DNA from: Aequorivita sublithincola DSM 14238
GTDB taxonomy: Bacteria > Bacteroidota > Bacteroidia > Flavobacteriales > Flavobacteriaceae
Length of the DNA: 64,000 nt
Reading direction: 5' to 3'
Assembly (NCBI RefSeq): GCF_000265385.1
Contig: NC_018013.1
Coordinates: 647,001 to 711,000 of the forward strand
Every line of letters starts with the position of its first letter. Position 1 is the stretch's first letter. The translations under genes were made by a program, and so were the position numbers. This document shows positions 7,389 to 15,614 of the stretch, one piece after another. The notes beneath the pieces were generated by a model that was not told where the DNA came from, ran no database searches, and saw only the letters and a program-made list of their open reading frames with translations.

Positions 7389-8642
7389 ATGGATTACAGT
7401 ATAATAATCATACTAACAATGCTTATCCTCTCCGCCTTTTTCTCGGGGATGGAAATCGCTTACGTTTCTTCCAACAAAATCCACATCGAGATTGAAAAGA
7501 AGCAGAACAACTTCCTAGCTGGAATTCTTAAAAAAATAACGAGACGTCCTTCAAAATTTATTGCTACCATGCTTGTTGGCAATAACATTGCCCTAGTTAT
7601 CTACGGATTTTTTATGGGCGATCTTTTGATGGAATATATCCCCATTGCAGGGTTTAGCGGTTTGTTGATCCAGACCATTATTTCCACTTTAGTAATTTTA
7701 ATGACTGCGGAATTTCTTCCGAAAGTTTTCTTCCAAATCTATGCGAATAGTTTAGTGAAAATCTTTGCCGTTCCTGCCTATTTCTTCTACATTCTTTTTT
7801 CTTTAATTTCTGAATTCATCATTTGGATTTCAGACTTGGTTCTAAAATTAATCTTTAAGTCTGAAGGTGATACCGTGCAACTAAGTTTCAGCAAACTGGA
7901 ACTTGGTAATTATATTTCAGAACAAATGGACATCGCTGAAACCAAGGAAGAAATGGATTCAGAAATACAAATATTTCAGAACGCGCTAGATTTTTCTGAA
8001 GTAAAATCTCGCGAAGCAATGATTCCACGAACAGAAGTTATGGCGGTAGATATTGAAACATCACCAAAAGAACTGGCCAAACTTTTCACAGAAACAGGTC
8101 TTTCAAAAATTTTGATTTATAAAGAAAACATAGACGATATTTTAGGTTATGTGCATTCGTTTGAGCTTTTCAAAAAACCAGCAAACCTCAAGGAGGTATT
8201 GATGCCAGTGGTTTTTGTGCCAGAAACAATGCTTATTAAAGATGTTCTCGGCATTCTTAGTAAAAAACGAAAAAGTATAGCCGTGGTTATTGATGAATAC
8301 GGCGGAACAAGTGGAATCATAACCGTTGAAGATATTATTGAAGAGCTTTTTGGCGACATTGAAGACGAACACGACAGCATTGCACTAATTGAAGAAGAAC
8401 TTGGTGAAAATCACTACAAATTTTCTGCTCGTTTGGAAGTGGATTACCTAAACGAGAACTACAAATTTGACTTGGAAGAAAGCGAAAACTACGAAACCCT
8501 TGGCGGCCTTATCGTAAACCACACCGAAGAAATCCCAGAAAAAGGAGAGACCGTTGAAATTGACGATTTTATCTTCACGATCTTAGAAGTTTCCAACACA
8601 AAAATTGAACTCGTGGAACTTAAAGTTGTTCACGAAGATTAG
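7389..8642 (+). CDS. CNNM/CorC-type hemolysin-family membrane protein with CBS domains
   Basis: A 417-aa protein with three parts: an N-terminal DUF21/CNNM transmembrane domain (roughly 1-150, start DYSIIIILTMLILSAFFSGMEIAYVSSNK), a CBS pair (about 195-320, with REAMIPRTEVMAVD and VIDEYGGTSGIITVEDIIEELFG), and a C-terminal CorC/HlyC transporter-associated domain (about 335-415). The family is linked to Mg/Co homeostasis and, in flavobacteria, includes GldE; nothing here ties this copy to gliding, so I leave the symbol empty. The older name hemolysin is historical. It lies between the LptC and PPIase genes, with a 64-bp spacer of repeated words upstream. Confidence 0.9.
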   Translation: MDYSIIIILTMLILSAFFSGMEIAYVSSNKIHIEIEKKQNNFLAGILKKITRRPSKFIATMLVGNNIALVIYGFFMGDLLMEYIPIAGFSGLLIQTIISTLVILMTAEFLPKVFFQIYANSLVKIFAVPAYFFYILFSLISEFIIWISDLVLKLIFKSEGDTVQLSFSKLELGNYISEQMDIAETKEEMDSEIQIFQNALDFSEVKSREAMIPRTEVMAVDIETSPKELAKLFTETGLSKILIYKENIDDILGYVHSFELFKKPANLKEVLMPVVFVPETMLIKDVLGILSKKRKSIAVVIDEYGGTSGIITVEDIIEELFGDIEDEHDSIALIEEELGENHYKFSARLEVDYLNENYKFDLEESENYETLGGLIVNHTEEIPEKGETVEIDDFIFTILEVSNTKIELVELKVVHED

Positions 8643-8836
8643 ATTTCAAACATTTCCTCAATTTTTTTGCTTTACTTTTTTATTAGTGATAGGAAAATGG
8701 TATTTTCGCCACCTGAATTATTTAAAAAACAAATCCTCTAAAACCTTGATTAACATTAAGAGATAAAAGGAAATCACAACCAAACCCCGCTCATTCGGCA
8801 AAACCGACGAAAAGGAATATAAATTTTGAACATCAA

Positions 8837-10951
8837 ATGGCAATCTTAAACAGTATTAGAAAAAGAGGGATATTCCTTATCCTTATTATTGCATTGGCAC
8901 TTTTTGCCTTTATTTTAAGTGATGTGTTAACCAAGGGTAACAGTGGTCCAAAAGGTCAGGACACCATCGCAACCATAAATGGAACGGACATTTCTAGACA
9001 AACTTTTATGGAAGAAGTGGAAGTCACACAACGTAACTTGGGACCAAATGGAAACACCGCACAAGCCATGAACATGGTTTGGGATCGGGAATTGCGCAGT
9101 GTTATCTTGGACGAGCAGATTGAAAAAGCTGGTATTACCGTCGAAAAAGCACAAATCGACAACGCACTAAAAACTTCTTTAGCTAATAACCCAACTTTCT
9201 TAAACGAAGCAGGACAAGTAGATGATGGCAAAATCCAAGAATATATTGCCAGCATCAAAGCTTCTTCTAAAGATATGTATGCACAATGGCTTAAGTTTGA
9301 AGAAAACACCGCCGATGGTGTGCTTCAAGCTACTTATTACAATATGATAAAAGGTGGATTACGTTCCACAGTTGCCGAAGGTGAACAAGAATATCACTTC
9401 CAAAATGACAACTTGAATTTTCAGTACGCAATGATTCCTTATACTAAAATTGCAGATGAAGACGTGAAGGTGTCTGATGACGAAATTAAAAATTACGTTG
9501 CGGCACATCCAAACGACTATCAAGTAGAGGCTCAAGCAGACATTCAATATGTATTCTTCGCTGAAAATCCATCTGAAAGTGATTCAGAAGAAGCTAAAAC
9601 AGATGTTACTGCTTTGTTGAATGACAAAGTTGAGTTTAATAAAGACACTAAAGCAAACGATACGATTGCAGGGTTTAGACACACTAAAGATAACGAGGAA
9701 TTTGTAAATGCTAATTCAGACCTTCCTTATTTTGACGGTTGGATGTTTAAAAAAGACCTTCCTGCAACTGTTGCAGATACACTTATCAATTTGAACAAAG
9801 GTGATGTTTATGGTCCTTATCAAGTTGAAAAGGCACTTTATCTTTCTAAAGTTATTGATACTAAAAAAATGCCGGATTCAGCTGAATCTAAGCACATCTT
9901 GATCCGTTACGTTGGTACAATGCGTGCTCCCGAAACCGTTACAAGAACTAAGGAAGAAGCACAAAAATTGGCTGATAGTATTTTGAGTGTTGTGAAAAAA
10001 GACAAATCGAAATTTGCTGCACTTGCTTTAGAATTTTCTGATGACAGTTCTAAAGATAAGGGTGGAGATTTAGGAAATTCAACTCCTGGAAGAATGGTTC
10101 CTCCTTTTGATAATTTTATCTTCAATAACCCAGTAGGAACAATTGGTCTAGTTGAAACCGACTTTGGTTTTCATGTTGTAGAAGTAGTTAAACAATCAGA
10201 ACCGAAAAAAGGTGTTAAGCTTGCTACCGTTGTAAAAAACATTGAACCTTCAGATAAAACAATAAACCAAGTATTCTCAGATGCTTCAAAATTTGAAGTT
10301 GCTGTTCAGAAAGGAGATTTCGACGAACTAGCAAAAGCGCAGAATCTTGAAGTGAAACCCGTAAACAAAATGAACAATATGGACGGCAATATTCCTGGAA
10401 TAGGTCAAAACCGAACCATTGTTAACTGGGCTTTCAATGAGGACTCAAATGTTGGAGACACTAAACGTTTCAGCGTTACAGATGGATATGTTATTGCACA
10501 ACTTACACGCAAAAACGATAAAGGCCTTATGCCAACAGCAGATGCTTCTGCAACAGTAACGCCAATTTTGCGCAACCAGAAAAAAGCTGCAAAAATTCGC
10601 GAATCGCTTAAAGACAGTACTCTTGAAGAAATTGCCGCAAGCCAGAATATTGTGGTTCAAAGTGCAACAGGTATAAGTATGGCAAATCCAACTGTTGGCG
10701 CAAATAATGAGCCTAAAGTAGTTGGTGCCGCTTTCGGAACTAAACCTGGAGAATCTACTTCATTAATAGACGGTACAGCTGGGGTTTATAAAGTAAAAGT
10801 AACTGCTTTCAATCCAGCTCCTAAAATGGAATCATATGTAAATTTCGCCAACCAACTGAGCGCTAAAGCAGCTCCATTAGCGCAAGGTCAAGTTTACAAC
10901 GCTCTTAAAAAGAAAGCCGACATCCAAGATAACCGCGCTAATTTTTATTAG
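8837..10951 (+). CDS. SurA/PpiD-type peptidylprolyl isomerase, membrane-anchored
   Basis: Periplasmic folding catalyst for exported and outer-membrane proteins. The 704-aa protein has one N-terminal membrane anchor (about 11-32), a SurA-like N-terminal chaperone region (about 35-200), a parvulin domain near 345-455 (ESKHILIRY, FAALALEFSDDSSKDKGGDLG, FGFHVVEV) and a long C-terminal region resembling a second, decayed rotamase unit. Topology and order match PpiD-like proteins of Bacteroidota. It ends the envelope run and is followed by a clear terminator. The 194-bp upstream gap holds no gene; a weak -7-like TATTTTCG lies at 8701. Confidence 0.92.
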   Translation: MAILNSIRKRGIFLILIIALALFAFILSDVLTKGNSGPKGQDTIATINGTDISRQTFMEEVEVTQRNLGPNGNTAQAMNMVWDRELRSVILDEQIEKAGITVEKAQIDNALKTSLANNPTFLNEAGQVDDGKIQEYIASIKASSKDMYAQWLKFEENTADGVLQATYYNMIKGGLRSTVAEGEQEYHFQNDNLNFQYAMIPYTKIADEDVKVSDDEIKNYVAAHPNDYQVEAQADIQYVFFAENPSESDSEEAKTDVTALLNDKVEFNKDTKANDTIAGFRHTKDNEEFVNANSDLPYFDGWMFKKDLPATVADTLINLNKGDVYGPYQVEKALYLSKVIDTKKMPDSAESKHILIRYVGTMRAPETVTRTKEEAQKLADSILSVVKKDKSKFAALALEFSDDSSKDKGGDLGNSTPGRMVPPFDNFIFNNPVGTIGLVETDFGFHVVEVVKQSEPKKGVKLATVVKNIEPSDKTINQVFSDASKFEVAVQKGDFDELAKAQNLEVKPVNKMNNMDGNIPGIGQNRTIVNWAFNEDSNVGDTKRFSVTDGYVIAQLTRKNDKGLMPTADASATVTPILRNQKKAAKIRESLKDSTLEEIAASQNIVVQSATGISMANPTVGANNEPKVVGAAFGTKPGESTSLIDGTAGVYKVKVTAFNPAPKMESYVNFANQLSAKAAPLAQGQVYNALKKKADIQDNRANFY

Positions 10952-10972
10952 TAACCGTTAAGCAAAAATTTA

Positions 10973-11012
10973 AAAAAGCCTTGTTAGAAGATTTCTAGCA
11001 AGGCTTTTTCTT
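10973..11012 (+). terminator. Intrinsic terminator after the PPIase gene
   Basis: AAAAAGCCTTGTTAGAA pairs with TTCTAGCAAGGCTTTTT across a short GAT loop, with one G-T pair, and ends in a T run and C. It closes the coaX-to-PPIase transcription unit. Confidence 0.88.
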
Positions 11013-11091
11013 TAAAAGTCATTTCAAAATACTTCAAATAATATAAAAATATCTGTTATTTTTAAGGAATTTTTTTATTCACAGAAACATT

Positions 11092-11997
11092 ATGGACAAC
11101 AACGATATTATAGAAGCAATAAAACAAAAATATATAGACCTTGGCGAAAATCCAGAAACCTATTTCAAAGGGTTATTACAGGCAAAACCTATAAATTATT
11201 GGGATTATATTCAAGTAGACACACTCCTTTCCCTTCAAAAAACGCGGACCGACTTTAAGGATGAAGAAATATTCGTAATGTATCATCAAGTTACGGAACT
11301 TACCTTAAAGATGATGATACACGAAATAAAACAACTTTCTGAAGGCGAAAACCTTCCTGAAGATGTTTGGATGACAAAATTAGACAGGCTAAAAAGGTAC
11401 ACCCGAATGCTCATCACTTCTTTCGACATAATGAAAGACGGGATGAACTATGACGATTACAACGTCTTTCGTTCTACGTTAACGCCGGCTAGTGGTTTCC
11501 AAAGTGCATCGTTTCGTTATTTAGAACTTTACTGCACCAAACTCGAAAATCTCATCAATAGCCAAGGCCAACTACGCTTACCAGAAAATCCTACCTTAGA
11601 AGATTACTTTGAAAACATCTACTGGAAAGACGCTGGATACAATAGGAAAACAGGCCAAAAGACTTTAACTTTACGTCAATTCATCGAGAAATACGAAGAT
11701 GATTTTAAGGATTTAGCTGAAAAAACAAAAGGCAAAACGTTAGAAGAAAGGGTTGCACAAATGGAAAACCCTTCCGAAGAACTAAAAGATAAACTAAAAC
11801 AGTTTGACCATTTTTACAACGTAGCTTGGCCGCTGGTTCATTTAGATACCGCCAATCATTATTTAACAAGCAAAGGCGTGACTAAAGCTGCAACTGGAGG
11901 TTCCGAATGGCAAAAATACCTTCACCCAAAATATCAGCAACGTAAGTTTTTTCCAGAATTATGGTCTGCGGAAGAAATTGCTACCTGGGGAGAATAG
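11092..11997 (+). CDS. Tryptophan 2,3-dioxygenase-family protein
   Basis: The family consists of heme enzymes that open the indole ring of tryptophan to N-formylkynurenine. The 301-aa protein shows the diagnostic MYHQVTELTLKM segment (63-74, distal His65), LTPASGFQSASFRYLE in the middle, and C-terminal HLDTANHYL and ATGGSEWQKYL, the region that carries the proximal heme His and substrate contacts in the family. No other kynurenine-pathway gene is in the window, so NAD synthesis versus tryptophan catabolism cannot be decided. It stands alone behind a terminator. Confidence 0.88.
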   Translation: MDNNDIIEAIKQKYIDLGENPETYFKGLLQAKPINYWDYIQVDTLLSLQKTRTDFKDEEIFVMYHQVTELTLKMMIHEIKQLSEGENLPEDVWMTKLDRLKRYTRMLITSFDIMKDGMNYDDYNVFRSTLTPASGFQSASFRYLELYCTKLENLINSQGQLRLPENPTLEDYFENIYWKDAGYNRKTGQKTLTLRQFIEKYEDDFKDLAEKTKGKTLEERVAQMENPSEELKDKLKQFDHFYNVAWPLVHLDTANHYLTSKGVTKAATGGSEWQKYLHPKYQQRKFFPELWSAEEIATWGE

Positions 11998-12042
11998 TTA
12001 TTCGGGATTCGTTAATTCGTGATTCGTTAATTCGGAAAATGA

Positions 12043-12097
12043 GATTTGGGATTTGGGATTTGGGATTTGTTATTTGTTATTTGTTATTTGTTATTTT
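12043..12097 (+). repeat. Heptanucleotide tandem tract before DUF488
   Basis: GATTTGG is repeated three times and then turns into TTATTTG repeated three to four times, ending 7 bp before the DUF488 ATG. It is preceded by 40 bp of imperfect GATTCGTTAATTCG repeats. The unit length of seven means that copy changes alter spacing and frame. Confidence 0.8.
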
Positions 12098-12103
12098 AAA
12101 AAT

Positions 12104-12451
12104 ATGGATATTCAAATTAAAAGGATTTATGAAGATGTCACCAAAATCGATGGTTTCAGAGTTTTGGTGGATAGAATTTGGCCACGTGGCGTAAGCAAAG
12201 AAGATGCTAAACTTGACGAATGGATGAAAGAAATTGCCCCTTCAACCGAGCTTCGAAAATGGTTTGACCATAAAGAAGAACGTTTTGATTCGTTCGTAAA
12301 AAAGTATAATGAAGAACTGAAAAATCATTCAGATTTAGTTGAAAAATTACTAGAAACAGCAAAAGATAAACGCCTTACTCTCCTCTACGGCGCAAAAGAT
12401 GAAAAAAATAACCAAGCAGTGGTTCTCAAAACATATCTAGAAAACAACTGA
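12104..12451 (+). CDS. DUF488-family protein
   Basis: A 115-aa protein of the DUF488 (YeaO-like) family: N-terminal IQIKRIYEDVTKIDGFRVLVDRIWPRGVSK, then APSTELRKWFDHKEERFDSF, and a late LTLLYGAKDEKNNQAVVLK. The RIWPRG and LLYGAKD motifs are the family hallmarks. The biochemical role is unknown. The ATG at 12104 is preferred over an in-frame ATG at 12053, which would make the product start with residues translated from a heptanucleotide repeat tract. Confidence 0.88.
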   Translation: MDIQIKRIYEDVTKIDGFRVLVDRIWPRGVSKEDAKLDEWMKEIAPSTELRKWFDHKEERFDSFVKKYNEELKNHSDLVEKLLETAKDKRLTLLYGAKDEKNNQAVVLKTYLENN

Positions 12452-12512
12452 TATCTTCCTAGTAAAATCTTTTTATTATTTTTAATTCACTAACCAATCA
12501 TTTGAAAATAGG

Positions 12513-13265
12513 ATGAAATATATAGTTGTGCTTATAATTATCTGCTTCTCGCTTTCCGCGAAATCACAGATCCTCAATGCCGAATCACTTCGGAAAGTAA
12601 CAGACACCTCAGGATTTTCAGGTTCTGCAAGCCTTGATTTTTCCTTAAAACGCGATGTAAATCAATCTCTTGAAGTGAGTTCTAGCTTTCACATTCAATA
12701 TAAAATGAAGAAGCATTTAGTTTTGCTTAAAAACGATATAGAGTTTCAAAAAATAGAAGGCACTAAACTTGAAAATGCCGGCATAGCGCATCTTCGCTAT
12801 AATTACCGTTTTCATCCGCGCATCGCTTTAGAAGCATTTACACAAGCACAATACAACAAGGTTTCAAAAATAGAATTCAGAGGTCTTGTTGGTGCTGGAC
12901 CTAGATTTAAAGTAACCACTTCAGAGAAATTCAAAGTCTATTTAGGCACACATTTAATGTATGAATACGAAGAGTTGAGTGATGGCATAACCCCAATTCA
13001 ACGAGATTTCAGAAGCACCTCCTATCTATCGTTTAGTTTTTATCCAACAAAAACCATGAGCCTCATTAGCACCACATATTATCAACCTAAACTAAAGGAC
13101 TTTGGAGACTACCGCTTTTCTAACCAAAGCTCCCTATTGATTGATGTTTTTAAAAATTTTGCCTTTAAAACTTCCTACACTTTTATCTACGACGAAACTC
13201 CAGCGGTAGGAATTCCAAATTCACAATATAATCTAAAAACCGGGGTTGCATATACTTTTGATTAA
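12513..13265 (+). CDS. DUF481-family outer-membrane protein
   Basis: The 250-aa product has a signal peptide (MKYIVVLIIICFSLSAKSQ) and then regular amphipathic beta strands (FSGSASLDFSLKRDVNQSLEVS, RFHPRIALEAFTQAQYNKVS, FRGLVGAGPRFKV), the pattern of the DUF481/YdiY barrel family, ending in an F-D strand. A barrel of about 12 strands in the outer membrane is likely; function is unknown. It is separated from the arsenosugar-type genes by about 110 bp and may belong to neither neighbour. Confidence 0.82.
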   Translation: MKYIVVLIIICFSLSAKSQILNAESLRKVTDTSGFSGSASLDFSLKRDVNQSLEVSSSFHIQYKMKKHLVLLKNDIEFQKIEGTKLENAGIAHLRYNYRFHPRIALEAFTQAQYNKVSKIEFRGLVGAGPRFKVTTSEKFKVYLGTHLMYEYEELSDGITPIQRDFRSTSYLSFSFYPTKTMSLISTTYYQPKLKDFGDYRFSNQSSLLIDVFKNFAFKTSYTFIYDETPAVGIPNSQYNLKTGVAYTFD

Positions 13266-13375
13266 ACTCATAAAAAAATCGTAAGCAATCCTATTTTTGA
13301 AAGACTACTCCCTATATTTACCGTTATTGAAAAACCAAAATGGTTTCAATTTCGTAACTATAACTAAAATCAATC

Positions 13376-13714
13376 ATGGCCTCCAATAACTATTATGACC
13401 CTGCCGATCTCCGTAAATTTGGAAACATCACCGAATGGAGTAAAGAACTAGGCGATAAATTTTTTGATTACTACGGAAAAGTTTTTGAAGAAGGCGCTCT
13501 AACCGCCCGTGAAAAAGCTTTAATTGCGCTAGCTGTTGCGCACACCGAACAATGCCCCTATTGCATTGACGCCTACACAAAAGATAATCTGCAAAAAGGC
13601 GTAACGAAAGAGGAAATGATGGAAGCCATACACGTAGGCGCAGCCATAAAAAGCGGCGCAACCTTAGTTCATGGAGTAATGATGATGAACAAAGTAAACA
13701 AATTGGAAATGTAG
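13376..13714 (+). CDS. Arsenosugar-biosynthesis-associated peroxidase-like protein (AhpD/CMD fold)
   Basis: A 112-aa carboxymuconolactone-decarboxylase/AhpD-fold protein. ALTAREKALIALAVAHTEQCPYCIDAYT at 41-68 carries the redox pair Cys60-x-x-Cys63 of AhpD-like reductases. The short length, N-terminal YYDPADLRKFGNI and position one gene before arsS match the family annotated as arsenosugar-biosynthesis-associated peroxidase-like. It probably reduces or protects an intermediate thiol or arsenic species, which is inference. Its TAG stop lies within a GTAGcCTCGCGATT word related to the hairpin repeats at 26556 and 62383. Confidence 0.87.
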   Translation: MASNNYYDPADLRKFGNITEWSKELGDKFFDYYGKVFEEGALTAREKALIALAVAHTEQCPYCIDAYTKDNLQKGVTKEEMMEAIHVGAAIKSGATLVHGVMMMNKVNKLEM

Positions 13715-13776
13715 CCTCGCGATTAATCTCTCACCTACTTCAATAATTCATTCGAATAAAACTCATAAAAATTTTT

Positions 13777-14853
13777 ATGCTTAAAGAAAAAAAGAAAAAA
13801 CAACAATCCCTTCATAAACGCGATAGCGAATTTGCAGTAGCAAACAAGCAACTCGAAAAACTTTCTAACGGAATTTTTGCTAGCGGAGAGCTTCCTACTT
13901 TTTCTGAAAAAATTAAGGAAACAGGACAATTCCCGCTTCGCCCAAATAAATTGGAAATCCTTCAAATAAACGTTGGTTATATGTGCAACCAAGTTTGCGA
14001 GCATTGCCACGTAGATGCCGGCCCAGACCGAAAGGAAATCATGACGCGCGAAACCATGATGCAGTGCTTGGATGTTATAAAAAACACTGGTGCGCACACG
14101 TTGGATCTTACTGGTGGCGCTCCAGAAATGAACCCGGATTTCCGTTGGTTTGTGGATGAAGCAAGCAAAGCCGGAATTAAGAATTTCATCGTCAGAAGTA
14201 ATTTGACAATTATTCGCGCCAATAAAAAATACTACGATTTACCAGATTTTTTCAAAAGTCACAATGTACATGTTGTAAGCAGCATGCCACACTGGACACG
14301 CGGAAAAACTGATAAACAAAGAGGTGAAGGTGTTTTTGACTTATCCATTAGAGCATTACAAGAACTAAACGCAGTTGGCTACGGAATGCCAGACAGCGAT
14401 CTGCGTTTAGATCTAGTTTACAATCCAAGCGGCGCCTATTTACCCGGCGACCAGGCCAGTATGGAAAAAGACTTCAAAAAAGCTTTGCTCGAAGATTTTC
14501 GAATACATTTTCACAATCTTTTTGCTATCACAAATCTTCCAGTTGCTAGATTTTTGGATTATTTGATTGCTTCTGAAAACTATGAAGATTATATGTATCA
14601 ATTAGTTGAAGCATACAATCCTGCTGCTGTTAAAAGCGTAATGTGCCGAAATACAATCTCAATAAGCTGGGATGGCTATTTGTACGATTGTGATTTCAAC
14701 CAAATGCTAGAGTTGAAAGTTGCGAGTAAAATTCAGCATATTTCAGAATATAACGAAGATATTTTAAACGACAGAAAAATTATAATTTCTCAGCACTGTT
14801 ACGGCTGCACTGCAGGAGCAGGAAGTAGCTGCCAAGGTGCAGTTGCGGAATAA
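13777..14853 (+). CDS. arsS: Arsenosugar biosynthesis radical SAM protein ArsS
   Basis: A 358-aa radical SAM enzyme with a C-terminal Cys-rich (DUF3641-type) domain. Cys70-x3-Cys74-x2-Cys77 (MCNQVCEHCHVDAGP) binds the SAM-cleaving 4Fe-4S cluster, and LTGGAPEMNP is the usual SAM-contacting strand. The C-terminal third has MCRNTISISWDGYLYDCDFNQM and HCYGCTAGAGSSC (Cys341, 344, 352), the extra cluster/Cys motif. The family forms the bond between dimethylated arsenic and the 5'-deoxyadenosyl carbon. Some relatives carry selenocysteine, but this copy has Cys codons only. The overlap-free spacing to the next gene is 1 bp. Confidence 0.92.
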   Translation: MLKEKKKKQQSLHKRDSEFAVANKQLEKLSNGIFASGELPTFSEKIKETGQFPLRPNKLEILQINVGYMCNQVCEHCHVDAGPDRKEIMTRETMMQCLDVIKNTGAHTLDLTGGAPEMNPDFRWFVDEASKAGIKNFIVRSNLTIIRANKKYYDLPDFFKSHNVHVVSSMPHWTRGKTDKQRGEGVFDLSIRALQELNAVGYGMPDSDLRLDLVYNPSGAYLPGDQASMEKDFKKALLEDFRIHFHNLFAITNLPVARFLDYLIASENYEDYMYQLVEAYNPAAVKSVMCRNTISISWDGYLYDCDFNQMLELKVASKIQHISEYNEDILNDRKIIISQHCYGCTAGAGSSCQGAVAE

Positions 14854-14854
14854 A

Positions 14855-15541
14855 ATGACCAATCAAAAAACCGCCATATTAATTTTTGCGAACTCAGCCC
14901 AACAAGAGGCTGTAAATAAACCGTTCCGCAAATCTTCGGCGATTTTTGACGTACTTAACAAACAGACTCTTCAAAAAGTAAAACGCAGTAAACTGCCTTA
15001 CTTTCTAATTTCTGAAGAAGAACAAAAAGGTGAAACTTTTGGCGAAAGATATACGAATGCCATTCAGTTTGTGTACGATCAAGGTTTTGAAAATGTTATA
15101 ACTGTTGGAAACGACACGCCTCAACTTCAAACTTCGCAATTAATTGAAACTGCTAAAAAACTTGAAGAAAATCCAATAATTCTAGGACCTTCAAAAGACG
15201 GCGGTTATTATATGATGGGATTGAATAAATCTCAATTTAACTTAGAGACTTTCCTAAACCTTCCTTGGCAGACTTCACAGTTAACAAAACATATTTCAAG
15301 ATTACTTTCTGCAAGAAAAATAAAAATTGTTTTTCTAAAAATGCTTACGGATATTGATAATATCTCTGACGCTAAATCGGTTTTAAATGATTTCAGAAAT
15401 ATTAGTTCCGCACTTAGAAAAATTCTTCTTTCTCTATTTTCTTCAGAAAAAATTATAATTTCATACTCACCTTTTTTCTTTCAAAATTCTTCGGAAGAAA
15501 TCAATTACAATAAAGGTTCTCCCCTATTGCTTCATATTTAA
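14855..15541 (+). CDS. TIGR04282-type arsenosugar glycosyltransferase, divergent copy
   Basis: A 228-aa GT-A-fold protein related to DUF2064/TIGR04282. The ATG at 14855, one base after the arsS stop, is chosen over a GTG inside arsS. Visible family parts are the donor-binding VGNDTPQL (usual form GSDxP) and ILGPSKDGGYYMMGL. The N-terminal nucleotide-binding motif GxxKTRL, present in the second copy at 23137, is missing: the N terminus reads TAILIFANSAQQEAVNKPF. An extended, low-similarity tail of about 60 residues follows. It is either specialised or a non-catalytic partner. Confidence 0.8.
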   Translation: MTNQKTAILIFANSAQQEAVNKPFRKSSAIFDVLNKQTLQKVKRSKLPYFLISEEEQKGETFGERYTNAIQFVYDQGFENVITVGNDTPQLQTSQLIETAKKLEENPIILGPSKDGGYYMMGLNKSQFNLETFLNLPWQTSQLTKHISRLLSARKIKIVFLKMLTDIDNISDAKSVLNDFRNISSALRKILLSLFSSEKIIISYSPFFFQNSSEEINYNKGSPLLLHI

Positions 15542-15614
15542 TCGTGTTCAAGACATAATAGATTTTAAAAATCTGTTGGTCTAAAAAGTTAATTTTTCTA
15601 ACTAATCACAATTT

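Noticed and set aside
8142..8380. Two minus-strand ORFs inside the CNNM/CorC gene
   Set aside because: Overlapping antisense frames with low-complexity composition over a conserved CBS domain.
7389..8642. GldE gliding-motility assignment
   Set aside because: GldE shares the CNNM-CBS-CorC layout, but no other gld gene is near and nothing in the sequence sets this copy apart, so the general name is kept.
12001..12097. Repeat tract as a CRISPR array or attachment site
   Set aside because: Units are only 7 bp and adjacent; no spacers, no integrase.
13777..14853. Possible selenocysteine (UGA) in ArsS
   Set aside because: The Cys positions are all encoded by TGT/TGC and there is no in-frame TGA.
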